A DNA stretch of 64,000 nt from Arsukibacterium sp. UBA5043 (GTDB taxonomy: Bacteria > Pseudomonadota > Gammaproteobacteria > Enterobacterales > Alteromonadaceae). Numbering within the stretch: position 1 is the first letter of the stretch; the number at the start of each line of letters is the position of its first letter. The stretch is taken from assembly GCA_002415085.1 (NCBI GenBank), contig DIBV01000001.1:186001-250000 (forward strand). Direction: 5' to 3'. The notes below the pieces were generated by a model. That model ran no database searches. It was given only the letters and a program-made list of their open reading frames with translations, and was not told where the DNA came from. Shown here piece after piece: positions 51,907 to 61,035 of the stretch. The position numbers and the translations under genes are program-made.

Positions 51907-51957
51907 GCCGTTCTGGCAGGCTTTTTCAGCGCGATATTTCGTTACACTTTAGCCAAA

Positions 51958-51990
51958 GCTCCACTTTAAACCAATGCTCCACTTTACACC
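51958..51990 (+). repeat. Direct repeat upstream of the M16 operon
   Basis: GCTCCACTTTAAACC (51958-51972) and GCTCCACTTTACACC (51976-51990), 18 bases apart. Further on, CCTGAT/ATCAGG forms a small hairpin before the RBS. Possibly an activator site. Confidence 0.5.
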
Positions 51991-52060
51991 TCAGCAACAC
52001 TTCTATAGTTTAGCCTGGTTAACCTGATGTATTGATCAGGCTGAAAAGCGAGGAGCGCTT

Positions 52061-53401
52061 ATGAAACGATTAATCGGCAAAGGTTGGCTGACGCTTTGGC
52101 TAACTCTGGCCGCTGCAGCGAATACAGCGGCTGCAAGCACCGCAGCAAAAGAAGTACAACAATTTACCTTAAACAACGGCATGCAAATTCTGGTTTTGGA
52201 AGATCATTCTATTCCCAACGCCAATATGTACTTATTCTGGAAAGTGGGTTCACGCAATGAAGCGCCGGGCATTACCGGTATTTCTCACTTCTTTGAACAT
52301 ATGATGTTTAACGGCGCTGAAAAATATGGCCCGAAAATGTTTGATCAGGTTATGGAGGCATCCGGTGGCGCCAATAATGCTTATACCACCGAGAACCTGA
52401 CCGTTTACACCAACTGGTTTCCGCAGTCTGCGATTGAAACCATTTTCGAGCTGGAAGCCGACCGGATTGCCAATCTGGCTATTGATCCGGCCATGGTGGA
52501 AAGCGAGCGGGGGGTGGTGACATCTGAGCGCAGTACTGGTCTGGAAAACTCTAATTACCGCACCTTAAATGAAGCCCTGAAAAGTGTCGCTTTTCAGGCC
52601 CACCCCTACAGCTGGTCAATTATTGGCCATGAGTCTGATATTCAGGCCTGGACCCTGGAAGATTTAGTGCAATACCATAAAACCTATTATGCGCCAAACA
52701 ACGCTGTGGTGGTTATTGCCGGTGCCGTTACCCTGGAGCAGGTTAAGCAATTAGCAGAGCAGTACTTTGCGCCGATACCGGCCCAGCCGGCACCGCGCGA
52801 GGTGAGAACCGTTGAGCCGGAGCAAAAAGGCCAGCGCCGGGTGTTTGTTCAGAAAACATCAGCGACCTCGCCAAATATTATGCTGGGCTATCATGTGCCG
52901 GCTACCTCAGATCCGGACTATTACGCACTGGAGCTGATGAGCACCATTTTAAGTAACGGCAAAAGCTCCCGTTTGTATCAGGCATTGGTAGAGCAGCAAC
53001 TGGCTACTAATGTGTTTACCAACCTGCCGTTGTCGTTCGATCCTAACTTGTTTTATGTGTATGCCATTGCCCGGCCGGGCGTTGCCGCCAGCACGCTGGA
53101 ACAGGCAACCTTAAAAGCACTGCGGGCGGTAGCAGAAGAGGGCGTAACTGCCCGTGAGCTGGAAAAAGCCAAAAACATTCAACTGATGGATTTTTACCGC
53201 AATATGCAAACCATTAATGGTAAGGCCAATAATATTGGTACTTATCAGCTGTATTTTGGTGACTACCGTAAATTGTACCAAACGGCCGAATTGTTTAATA
53301 ACGTCACCGCGGCTGATATTCAGCGGGTGGCAGGAAAATATCTTACCCGGGCAAACCGCACGGTAGGGGTGCTGGATGCAACCGAGGAGGCTGACGAATG
53401 A
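52061..53401 (+). CDS. M16-family zinc peptidase (catalytic subunit)
   Basis: 446 residues. Signal peptide (LTLWLTLAAAANTAAA), then an inverse zinc motif HxxEH: H76-F-F-E79-H80 in GISHFFEHMMFNG, with the distal acidic ligand in ELEADRIANL. The second half is a catalytically silent repeat domain with HPY and SSRLYQALVE. GAGGAG precedes the ATG by 5 bases. The stop overlaps the next gene by ATGA. The pair of M16 proteins probably forms a periplasmic heterodimer like mitochondrial processing peptidase. Confidence 0.9.
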   Translation: MKRLIGKGWLTLWLTLAAAANTAAASTAAKEVQQFTLNNGMQILVLEDHSIPNANMYLFWKVGSRNEAPGITGISHFFEHMMFNGAEKYGPKMFDQVMEASGGANNAYTTENLTVYTNWFPQSAIETIFELEADRIANLAIDPAMVESERGVVTSERSTGLENSNYRTLNEALKSVAFQAHPYSWSIIGHESDIQAWTLEDLVQYHKTYYAPNNAVVVIAGAVTLEQVKQLAEQYFAPIPAQPAPREVRTVEPEQKGQRRVFVQKTSATSPNIMLGYHVPATSDPDYYALELMSTILSNGKSSRLYQALVEQQLATNVFTNLPLSFDPNLFYVYAIARPGVAASTLEQATLKALRAVAEEGVTARELEKAKNIQLMDFYRNMQTINGKANNIGTYQLYFGDYRKLYQTAELFNNVTAADIQRVAGKYLTRANRTVGVLDATEEADE

Positions 53402-54882
53402 GCCACTATTTATCTAAAAAAATGGTGCTTAGCACCGTCACAGCCTGTTGTTTTACCCTGGCAGGTTGCGCCAGTGCGCCACAACCGACTGCCAGCCCGG
53501 CAAATACCACCAATGCGAACACGGTCGGTGCAGAGGGGATTGCCTTTAAACAAAATGATGGTTTTCAGTTACCAGCCTATCAAAAACAGGTGCTGGATAA
53601 CGGCTTGACCCTGTATTTATTGCCACAACATGAAGTACCGCTGCTGAGTATTGAGGTGCTTGTTGGCGCCGGCGCGGTGCAGGATCAGCAAGGCGGCGAA
53701 GCATTTTTAACCTCGCAAAGTCTGTTGCTGGGCGCCGGCGGTAAAAGCAAACAGCAACTGGAACAGCAAACTGACTTTATTGGTGCCAGTCTGGTAACCA
53801 GCAATGATAAAGAGGCCAGTTATCTGAACATGACATTTATGCAAAAAGACACTGCTGCTATGCTGGATTTGCTGGCGGCTGTGCTGCGCCAGCCTGAGTT
53901 TAATCCAGAGGAGTTTACCAAGCTGCATGCCAGGCTGGTGGCCCAGCAACAGCAGGCCAAAGAAAGCCCCCGCAATGTGATCAGTCGTTATTTTGACAGC
54001 TTGTTGTATGGCAACCATCCCTATGCTAAGCCTACGACCGGTACCGAGCAGTCGCTGGCGGCGCTCAATCTGGCTGATGTCAGCCACTTTTATCAGCGCC
54101 ACTATCAACCAGATAATATTGCCATAGCTGTTGCCGGCGATTTTGACATTGCAGAGTTATCCGCCATGTTGGCCGGCCGCTTTGCCAGCTGGCACGGAGC
54201 AAGTGTTAGCACATCTGAGCTGAGGGAAGTTAGCAAACCCGCAACCGCCAGGGTGCTGCTGGTGGATAAGCCCGATGCCACTGAAACGACCCTGATGATC
54301 GGCGGTGTAGGCGTGAGTCAGAACAATCCAGATTATGTTGGTCTGGAAGTTGTTAATACCATTTTAGGTGGCCGTTTTACTTCCTGGCTGAACGATGAAC
54401 TACGGGTAAACAGCGGCTTAACCTATGGTGCCCGCTCCGGTTTTAGCTCATTAAGTGCCGGTGGTGCGTTTCAAATTAGTACCTTTACTAAAACAGAAAC
54501 AACCAGGCAAACTATCGAGCTGGCGCTGGCAACGTATCGCCGGCTGTGGCAGCAGGGCATTGATCAGGCCACGCTCGATTCTGCTAAAGCTTATGTCAAA
54601 GGCCAGTTTCCACCAAACTACGAAACTAACAACCAACTGGCCGATTTACTGGTCAGCATGCATTTACATCAGCTGGATAACGGTTTTATTAACAACTTTG
54701 AACACAAAGTGGATAGCCTGACGCTGGCAGATACTGAACGCCTGATAAACCAGTACTTTCCGCAGCAACAATTGCAGTTTGTCCTTATTGGTAAAGCCAG
54801 TGAGCTTAATGAACTGGCGCAAAGCCTGGGTGAAGTAAGCACTGTAGCTATTACAGACAACGGTTTTAGTTCAAACGAATAA
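53398..54882 (+). CDS. M16-family peptidase-like lipoprotein (non-catalytic subunit)
   Basis: 494 residues. Lipobox LAGC (Cys ~24), a Thr/Asn/Pro-rich linker, then an M16 fold. At the position of the zinc motif it reads GGEAFLTSQSLLLGAGG, so HxxEH is absent. It retains the conserved RFTSWLNDELRVNSGLTYGARSGF of the C-terminal half, which contributes substrate binding in the partner-type subunits. Start coupled (ATGA) to the catalytic gene. Presumably anchors the pair to the membrane. Confidence 0.88.
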   Translation: MSHYLSKKMVLSTVTACCFTLAGCASAPQPTASPANTTNANTVGAEGIAFKQNDGFQLPAYQKQVLDNGLTLYLLPQHEVPLLSIEVLVGAGAVQDQQGGEAFLTSQSLLLGAGGKSKQQLEQQTDFIGASLVTSNDKEASYLNMTFMQKDTAAMLDLLAAVLRQPEFNPEEFTKLHARLVAQQQQAKESPRNVISRYFDSLLYGNHPYAKPTTGTEQSLAALNLADVSHFYQRHYQPDNIAIAVAGDFDIAELSAMLAGRFASWHGASVSTSELREVSKPATARVLLVDKPDATETTLMIGGVGVSQNNPDYVGLEVVNTILGGRFTSWLNDELRVNSGLTYGARSGFSSLSAGGAFQISTFTKTETTRQTIELALATYRRLWQQGIDQATLDSAKAYVKGQFPPNYETNNQLADLLVSMHLHQLDNGFINNFEHKVDSLTLADTERLINQYFPQQQLQFVLIGKASELNELAQSLGEVSTVAITDNGFSSNE

Positions 54883-54905
54883 GCCTGTTTCTCGTGCAAA
54901 TAGCA

Positions 54906-54933
54906 AAGCCGCTGGCAACCAGCGGCTTTTTTT
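54906..54933 (+). terminator. Terminator of the M16 operon
   Basis: AAGCCGCTGG-CAA-CCAGCGGCTT followed by a run of T. Confidence 0.9.
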
Positions 54934-55104
54934 AGTTATAACAAATCTTCACCAACAAGTAAGCCGTTAGTAGTTAAGTGATTTAATCTAAACTGCTATA
55001 GTTCATCGGTGATTAATTATTGCCGGCTATACTCGGCACTATATGTGATTTTATCCGTGGTGCTATCTGTCGTTCCAGAAGCTCCGCTTTAACAAGGATT
55101 GGTT

Positions 55105-58100
55105 ATGCCTGCCTCTGGCTCATCTGCTAAACATGTTTTTCGGTCTGTATTTGGTGCGGTTCAGTGGTCAGCGCCCGGCTGGTTGTTAAGATTAAAACAG
55201 AGCGCGAAAAGCCACCCCGGACGTTTCTGGGGCACAACGCTGTTAGTTCTGGTGCTGCTGGCCGGGTTAGTGGCGGGATATTCCTACTACCAGCAGTTAC
55301 CGAAACCTTTGCTGGTAACGGCAGAGATCAGTGATCCGAAGCTTGGTCATTATCAGGACGATATTGAGCAACCTACGGCATTGCAGCTTTCGTTTCATTA
55401 TGATTTTGCCGCCGCCGGTGATGTTGCTATGCCAGAACCAGAACCAGAGCCTTTGCCAACACCGCGCAATACCAACACTTCAAGTGGCACATCAATGCCG
55501 GCACCCGTGCTCTCTGCCGCCCGGCTGGACTTAATTGGTGAAGTATTAAGTGATGGCGTAACTATCAGCCCGGCTGTTGCAGGCAAGTGGTTATGGCAGG
55601 ATGACAATACCTTAACCTTTACCCCCGACAGCGCCTGGCCTGCTGGCCAGCAATACACGGTTAAGCTGGATAAACGCATTTTTAACCGCGAAATTAAGCT
55701 GGCGCAGCAGCAATACCGCTTTGAAACTGTGCCGTTAACCGCTGAAATCAACCGGTTGCGTTTTTATCAGGATCCGGAAAATCCGGCTAACCGCCAGGTC
55801 GTGGCTACCCTTAATTTCAGCCATCCGGTTGAATTGACGGCAGTTGAGCAGCAGTTATCGATGCTGATGCGACCAGACGGTGAACTCGGCAGTACAGAAC
55901 CCCAGGCCTTGCCGTTTAGTTTAACCGCAGATAAAAGTGGTCGCGAACTGTATGTGCAGTCAGCCAACCTTACCCTGCCGGCCCAGGAGCAGTACTTAAC
56001 CCTTAAACTGCGAGCCGGCGTGAAAGCAGCGCAGGGCGATGGCAAAACCACAGACGCCACTGAGGCACAGTTGCTGGTGCCAGATAAAGGCAGCTTTTTA
56101 AAGGTTAGCGAGCTAAATACCGATATTGTTCCCAACCCGCAGCAGCAACCGGAACAAATGCTGCTGTTAAGTTTAACCGATCGGATTAACCGGTCTGAGC
56201 TGCAAAATAAATTAAAGCTGTATGTTTTGCCAAAACATCCAAGGCGTAAATCAAATTACTGGTCACCGGGTGAGGTTAACAGTACCGTTTTACAGCAAGC
56301 CAGCCTGGTGGATTTTGAACTGATGGCCACGGCGCTTGCCCATGACAACGCCTTTAGCATTAAGCTCGATTTACCGCCTGGCCAGTATGTCTTTGTCAGC
56401 GTGCCAGCGGGGCTGCAATCGGTCAGCAACTTTACCCTCGCCAATGAATACCGGGCTGTGGTACAGGCACCGGTTTATCCCAAAGAAGCGAAAATTGTCG
56501 GTGAGGGCGCCATGCTTACCTTAAGCGGTGAGCAGAAACTGCAATTGCTAAGCCGCGGCGTTAAAGGTGTGCGGGTAAAACTGCATAAGCTGTTGCCTGA
56601 ACAACTTAATCATTTGATTACCCAGACCGGCGGTGATATCAGTCAGCCATATTTTCAGCATTACCAGTTTAATGAAAACAATATCACCAGTTTGCAGCAG
56701 CATACCTATACCGTAAACAATGTTGCGCCGAAAGAAACCAGTTATCAGGCGCTGGCATTAACGCCGTATCTGCAGCAGGCGGGAATGGGCTTGTTTTTTA
56801 TCGAGCTAAGTGAATTCGATCCGGCAGAGCCTGAGCGCGAAGGTCAGCAACTGGATAGAAGGCTGGTACTGGTTACCGATTTAGGCCTGCTGGTAAAGCA
56901 TAACAGCGACAGTAGCCAGCAGCTGTTTGTGCTGTCACTTGCCGATGGCAAGCCGGTAGCGGGGGCAGAGGTTGCTTTGCTTGGCCGCAACGGCGTGCCA
57001 TTGTTTAGTGCAACAACTAACAACCGCGGTACCGTCAGTTTTGGCAAAACTGACGGCTTGCAACGTGAACAACAACCTGTGGTGTACCGGGTTAGTCGTA
57101 ACCGCGATGGTATCGTTGACAGCAGTTTTATCCCATTCGACCGCTACAGCCGTCAGCTCGATTACTCTAAATTTAATACCAGCGGGCAGTATCAGGGTCC
57201 TGAAGATAGCAAAAGTTTAACGGCCTATATGTTCAGCGACCGGGGCATTTATCGGCCGGGGGAGCAGGTAAAGCTGGCCGCGATTATCCGCCACAGTGAC
57301 TTAACGGCGGCCGCCAGCGAGTTACCGTTAAAAATTCAGGTGCAGGGGCCACGGGGCAATACCTTCTGGCAGCAAAATTTCAACCTTAGTGGTCGCGGTA
57401 TGCACAGCTTTAGTCTGGATACCCAGGCGCAGAGTGATACGGGTAAATATCATGCCAGTATCAGTTTGCTCGACAGCAAAGGCAATACCCAGCGCCATCT
57501 GGGATCGGTAAGTTTTGCAGTAGAAGAGTTTCAACCCGATACGATGAAAATCAGCAGCCAGTTTAAGCAGGGCGCTGAGCTTGTAACGGAAAAAGGCTGG
57601 TTAAAGCCGGCCGATTTAACAGTGCAGGTACAGCTGGATAATTTATTTGGCACCCCGGCTCAGCAGCGTCGGGTTTCGGCAAGGCTGGAGCTTATTCCCC
57701 GTAATTTTAACTTTCAACAATACCCCGATTATCAGGTGCTAAGCCCTCAGCAGGCGAATGTTAAAGCAGAGCGGGTAGAAAAACAGCTGGATGAGCAGCA
57801 AACCGATGCTGACGGCCGGGCAAAATTTGCGCTGGGATTAGAGCAATATAGTGGCGGTACCTATCAGCTGGTAGTGACCACTGAAGGGTTTGATGCAGGT
57901 GGTGGCCGCAGTGTGCAGCATCGGCTGAGCAGTTTATTATCGCCTTTAACCCATGTGGTTGCGGTAAAAGCCGATGGTGAACTGGGTTATCTTAAAAAGC
58001 AGCAACAACGTAACGTTAATTTTATTGCTATTGATCGTGCGCTAAGCCAGGTAAGCTTAAACGATCTTAGCTTGCAATTGATTGAAAAGCGCCCGGTTAC

Positions 58101-61023
58101 CAGCCTGGTAAAACAAGACGATGGCACTTACCAGTACCAGAGTATTGTGCAGGATATTATGCTTGGCCAAACCCCATTCAGTATTGACCAGAACGGTAGC
58201 GATTACCCCTTACCAACCGATACTGCAGGTGATTTTGAACTGCAGTTGGCCGATAGTAATGGCACCATGCTCGGCAGCCTGGCTTTTAGCGTAGTGGGTG
58301 AGGGCAATGTCGCTGCGATGCTGGAAAAAAACGCCGCCTTAACCGTTAAGTTGGATAAAGCCGATTATAAAGCCGGCCAGTGGATAGAGCTGAATATTAC
58401 TGCGCCATACACCGGCAGCGGCTTAATCAGTATTGAAAGTGATAAAGTGCACGCCTTCAGCTGGTTTAGTGCCAATACCACCAGCAGTATTCAGCGCATT
58501 CAATTACCAGCAGGCTTAGAGGGTAATGCCTATATCAACGTTAGCTTTGTCCGTGCGGCAGATTCAGAGGCATTATTTGTCAGCCCGTTAAGCTATGCCG
58601 TGGTGCCCTTTAATATCGACCGTAGTAGTCGTCAATTAAGCATCACCCTGCAGGCACCGGCCGAGGTGCGGCCGGGTAAAGTGTTCAATGTCAGTTACCA
58701 GACCAGCCAGCCTGCGGATCTGCTGCTATATGGGGTAGATGAGGGCATATTGCAGGTAGCTGATTATCGGCTGCCTGATCCGCTTGGCCATTTTCTGCAA
58801 AAAAAGGCCCTGCAGGTACGCAGTATGCAAATGCTCGATTTAATTTTACCGGAGTTCAGTTTGCTGCAACGCCAGTTAGCCGGCATCGGCGGAGATGACC
58901 GGGAACGGATGGCAATGTCAGCCGACATGATGCTGGCAAAAAACCTCAATCCATTTGCCCGGCGCGCCGAGCAGCCCGGGGTGTTCTGGTTAGGTGTGGT
59001 GAAAGCCGGGCCAACGCTGCAACAACAGCAGGTCGAGGTACCAGCCAGTTTCAGCGGTAATTTAAAGCTAATGGCCGTAGCGGTCAGTGATACTGCGCTT
59101 GGCGCTGAAAGTACGGATATTCAGGTGCGGGGTCCCTTTGTGTTAACGCCGGAAGTATTGCAAAGCGCCGCCCCTGGCGATGAGTTTGAGGTCAATATTT
59201 CGGTGGCTAATGGCGTTAAAGGCTCAGGCGAAAATGCCGAGATCCTGGTTAACCTGGCCTTGCCTGAAGGCCTAACAGCGCTAAGCCCGCTTGAGCAACA
59301 TCTGAGTATTAGCGAAGGCAGTGAGCACAGTGCCCGATTTCGCTTAAAAGCGGGTAATACTCCGGGTGCAGTTGAGCTTCGTTTCAGCGCCCGCTATCAG
59401 CAAGCTGAGTTGCTGGAAGAGTCAAGCCGCCAGGTGAGTTTAAGTATCCGCCCGGCAACGCATTACCAGACCACGCTGAATGCCGGTTATAGCAGCAATA
59501 CACCGGTAATACTAAACACCCGCTACCCGTTATACAGTGAATTTGCCAACCTTAATGTGGCGGCCTCGGCTAACCCGTTGGTGCTGGCAGAAAGCTTTAC
59601 GGATTATCTGGCGAATTACCCTCATGGCTGCACCGAGCAGGTAGTATCGCAGGTGTTTCCGTGGCTTGGATTGGTGCAACAGCCCGGTTACCAGGCACGG
59701 TTGCCGATGGTACAACAACAGTTTGCGGTATTAATTCAGAAACTCTCTGAACGCCAGCAAAGCGATGGTGGCTTTAGTTTCTGGCCTGGTGGTTATAATA
59801 CTGCCGATTTCCCCAGTATCTATGTGATGCATTTTTTGATGGCAGCGCGTGAACAAGGCCTGGACGTGCCAGATTACCTGTATCGTCAGGGGCTGAGTTT
59901 TTTACAGGACGTTGCCCGGCAAAGCGGTGGCAATGTTTATCAGGCCAGGCTGCGTGCCAACGCCATTTACCTGTTAACCCGCAGCGGTGAAGTAACTACC
60001 AACTATCTGGTTGAACTGCATGAGCGCCTGCAACAGCAGCATCAGCAAGCCTGGCAAACGGATATTACGGCAATTTATATGGCAGCCAGTTATCAGTTGT
60101 TACAACAGCCTGAGGTGGCTCGCGGTTTAATTGGCGACTATCGCCTGGGCAAAGTATCACCTATCCAGCAGGCTTATTTGCAGCGGATTGCCAATCCGTT
60201 GCCGCCTTTTGCTAACCCGGCTTTTCAACCACAGCTAAGCCTGGATGCCCAATATGTTTACCTGCTGGCACGCCATTTCCCTGAGCAGGCTAAAGCACTG
60301 GATGGCGATAACATCGTCAAGTTACTGCAGCCGGTTTTTGACAATCAGTATAATACCATTGGCTCGTCCTACGCGGTGCTGGCTCTGGCCGCGTATGCGC
60401 AGCTTGACACTGTCAGTAATGCGGCAGTGCCACAGTTTTATCAGCAAAGTGCTGACGGTAAGCGCACTTTGCTGCATGCTGCAGATAATCGCAGCAGTCT
60501 GTCACGGCTGGCGTTTGGTGCCAACGCCGAAAAACTGATAATTGAAGGCGACTCGGCGTTGTTTTATGCCATAAGTGAAAGCGGCTTTGCCAAAACGCCG
60601 CCAGCGACAAAACAGGCAGAGCAGTTAGAAGTGGTGCGCGACTATCTGAATAGCAAAGGCGAGGTGGTAAGCCAGGCACGGCAAGGTGAAGAGTTGACGG
60701 TCAGGTTGCGTCTGCGCAGTACCAGTAACAACTGGCACAATAATGTAGCCGTCGTTGATTTGCTGCCCGCTGGCTTTAGTGTGGTGCGCAGCTCTGTTAC
60801 CAGAGAGCAGGGACGCTGGCGTGCTGATTATATTGACATCCGTGAAGATCGCCTGGTTTATTATGCGACATTCGGACCACAGATGACCGAGCTGCGATAT
60901 CAGGTAAAAGTAACGGCAGCTGGTGATTTTATGGTGCCGGCAGTAGCAGCGCAGTCGATGTATGACCGAAGTGTTTACGCCCATACCCCAGCCGCTCGTT
61001 TTGTGGTTGAGACGGCCCGCTAA
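55105..61023 (+). CDS. Bacterial alpha-2-macroglobulin, membrane-anchored
   Basis: 1972 residues. One N-terminal membrane helix (TTLLVLVLLAGLVAGYSYY, ~48-66) instead of the usual lipobox, a Pro/Glu-rich linker, MG-type beta-sandwich domains, the SDRGIYRPGE segment of MG2/MG3-like regions, and a thioester motif CTEQ at Cys1509 inside YPHGCTEQ. It ends with a receptor-binding-like domain (NVAVVDLLPAGFSVV). Such proteins trap proteases that enter the periplasm. The ATG at 55105 has AAGGA 6 bases upstream. Followed 12 bases later by pbpC, its usual partner. Confidence 0.93.
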   Translation: MPASGSSAKHVFRSVFGAVQWSAPGWLLRLKQSAKSHPGRFWGTTLLVLVLLAGLVAGYSYYQQLPKPLLVTAEISDPKLGHYQDDIEQPTALQLSFHYDFAAAGDVAMPEPEPEPLPTPRNTNTSSGTSMPAPVLSAARLDLIGEVLSDGVTISPAVAGKWLWQDDNTLTFTPDSAWPAGQQYTVKLDKRIFNREIKLAQQQYRFETVPLTAEINRLRFYQDPENPANRQVVATLNFSHPVELTAVEQQLSMLMRPDGELGSTEPQALPFSLTADKSGRELYVQSANLTLPAQEQYLTLKLRAGVKAAQGDGKTTDATEAQLLVPDKGSFLKVSELNTDIVPNPQQQPEQMLLLSLTDRINRSELQNKLKLYVLPKHPRRKSNYWSPGEVNSTVLQQASLVDFELMATALAHDNAFSIKLDLPPGQYVFVSVPAGLQSVSNFTLANEYRAVVQAPVYPKEAKIVGEGAMLTLSGEQKLQLLSRGVKGVRVKLHKLLPEQLNHLITQTGGDISQPYFQHYQFNENNITSLQQHTYTVNNVAPKETSYQALALTPYLQQAGMGLFFIELSEFDPAEPEREGQQLDRRLVLVTDLGLLVKHNSDSSQQLFVLSLADGKPVAGAEVALLGRNGVPLFSATTNNRGTVSFGKTDGLQREQQPVVYRVSRNRDGIVDSSFIPFDRYSRQLDYSKFNTSGQYQGPEDSKSLTAYMFSDRGIYRPGEQVKLAAIIRHSDLTAAASELPLKIQVQGPRGNTFWQQNFNLSGRGMHSFSLDTQAQSDTGKYHASISLLDSKGNTQRHLGSVSFAVEEFQPDTMKISSQFKQGAELVTEKGWLKPADLTVQVQLDNLFGTPAQQRRVSARLELIPRNFNFQQYPDYQVLSPQQANVKAERVEKQLDEQQTDADGRAKFALGLEQYSGGTYQLVVTTEGFDAGGGRSVQHRLSSLLSPLTHVVAVKADGELGYLKKQQQRNVNFIAIDRALSQVSLNDLSLQLIEKRPVTSLVKQDDGTYQYQSIVQDIMLGQTPFSIDQNGSDYPLPTDTAGDFELQLADSNGTMLGSLAFSVVGEGNVAAMLEKNAALTVKLDKADYKAGQWIELNITAPYTGSGLISIESDKVHAFSWFSANTTSSIQRIQLPAGLEGNAYINVSFVRAADSEALFVSPLSYAVVPFNIDRSSRQLSITLQAPAEVRPGKVFNVSYQTSQPADLLLYGVDEGILQVADYRLPDPLGHFLQKKALQVRSMQMLDLILPEFSLLQRQLAGIGGDDRERMAMSADMMLAKNLNPFARRAEQPGVFWLGVVKAGPTLQQQQVEVPASFSGNLKLMAVAVSDTALGAESTDIQVRGPFVLTPEVLQSAAPGDEFEVNISVANGVKGSGENAEILVNLALPEGLTALSPLEQHLSISEGSEHSARFRLKAGNTPGAVELRFSARYQQAELLEESSRQVSLSIRPATHYQTTLNAGYSSNTPVILNTRYPLYSEFANLNVAASANPLVLAESFTDYLANYPHGCTEQVVSQVFPWLGLVQQPGYQARLPMVQQQFAVLIQKLSERQQSDGGFSFWPGGYNTADFPSIYVMHFLMAAREQGLDVPDYLYRQGLSFLQDVARQSGGNVYQARLRANAIYLLTRSGEVTTNYLVELHERLQQQHQQAWQTDITAIYMAASYQLLQQPEVARGLIGDYRLGKVSPIQQAYLQRIANPLPPFANPAFQPQLSLDAQYVYLLARHFPEQAKALDGDNIVKLLQPVFDNQYNTIGSSYAVLALAAYAQLDTVSNAAVPQFYQQSADGKRTLLHAADNRSSLSRLAFGANAEKLIIEGDSALFYAISESGFAKTPPATKQAEQLEVVRDYLNSKGEVVSQARQGEELTVRLRLRSTSNNWHNNVAVVDLLPAGFSVVRSSVTREQGRWRADYIDIREDRLVYYATFGPQMTELRYQVKVTAAGDFMVPAVAAQSMYDRSVYAHTPAARFVVETAR

Positions 61024-61035
61024 GGCAGGTTGTTT

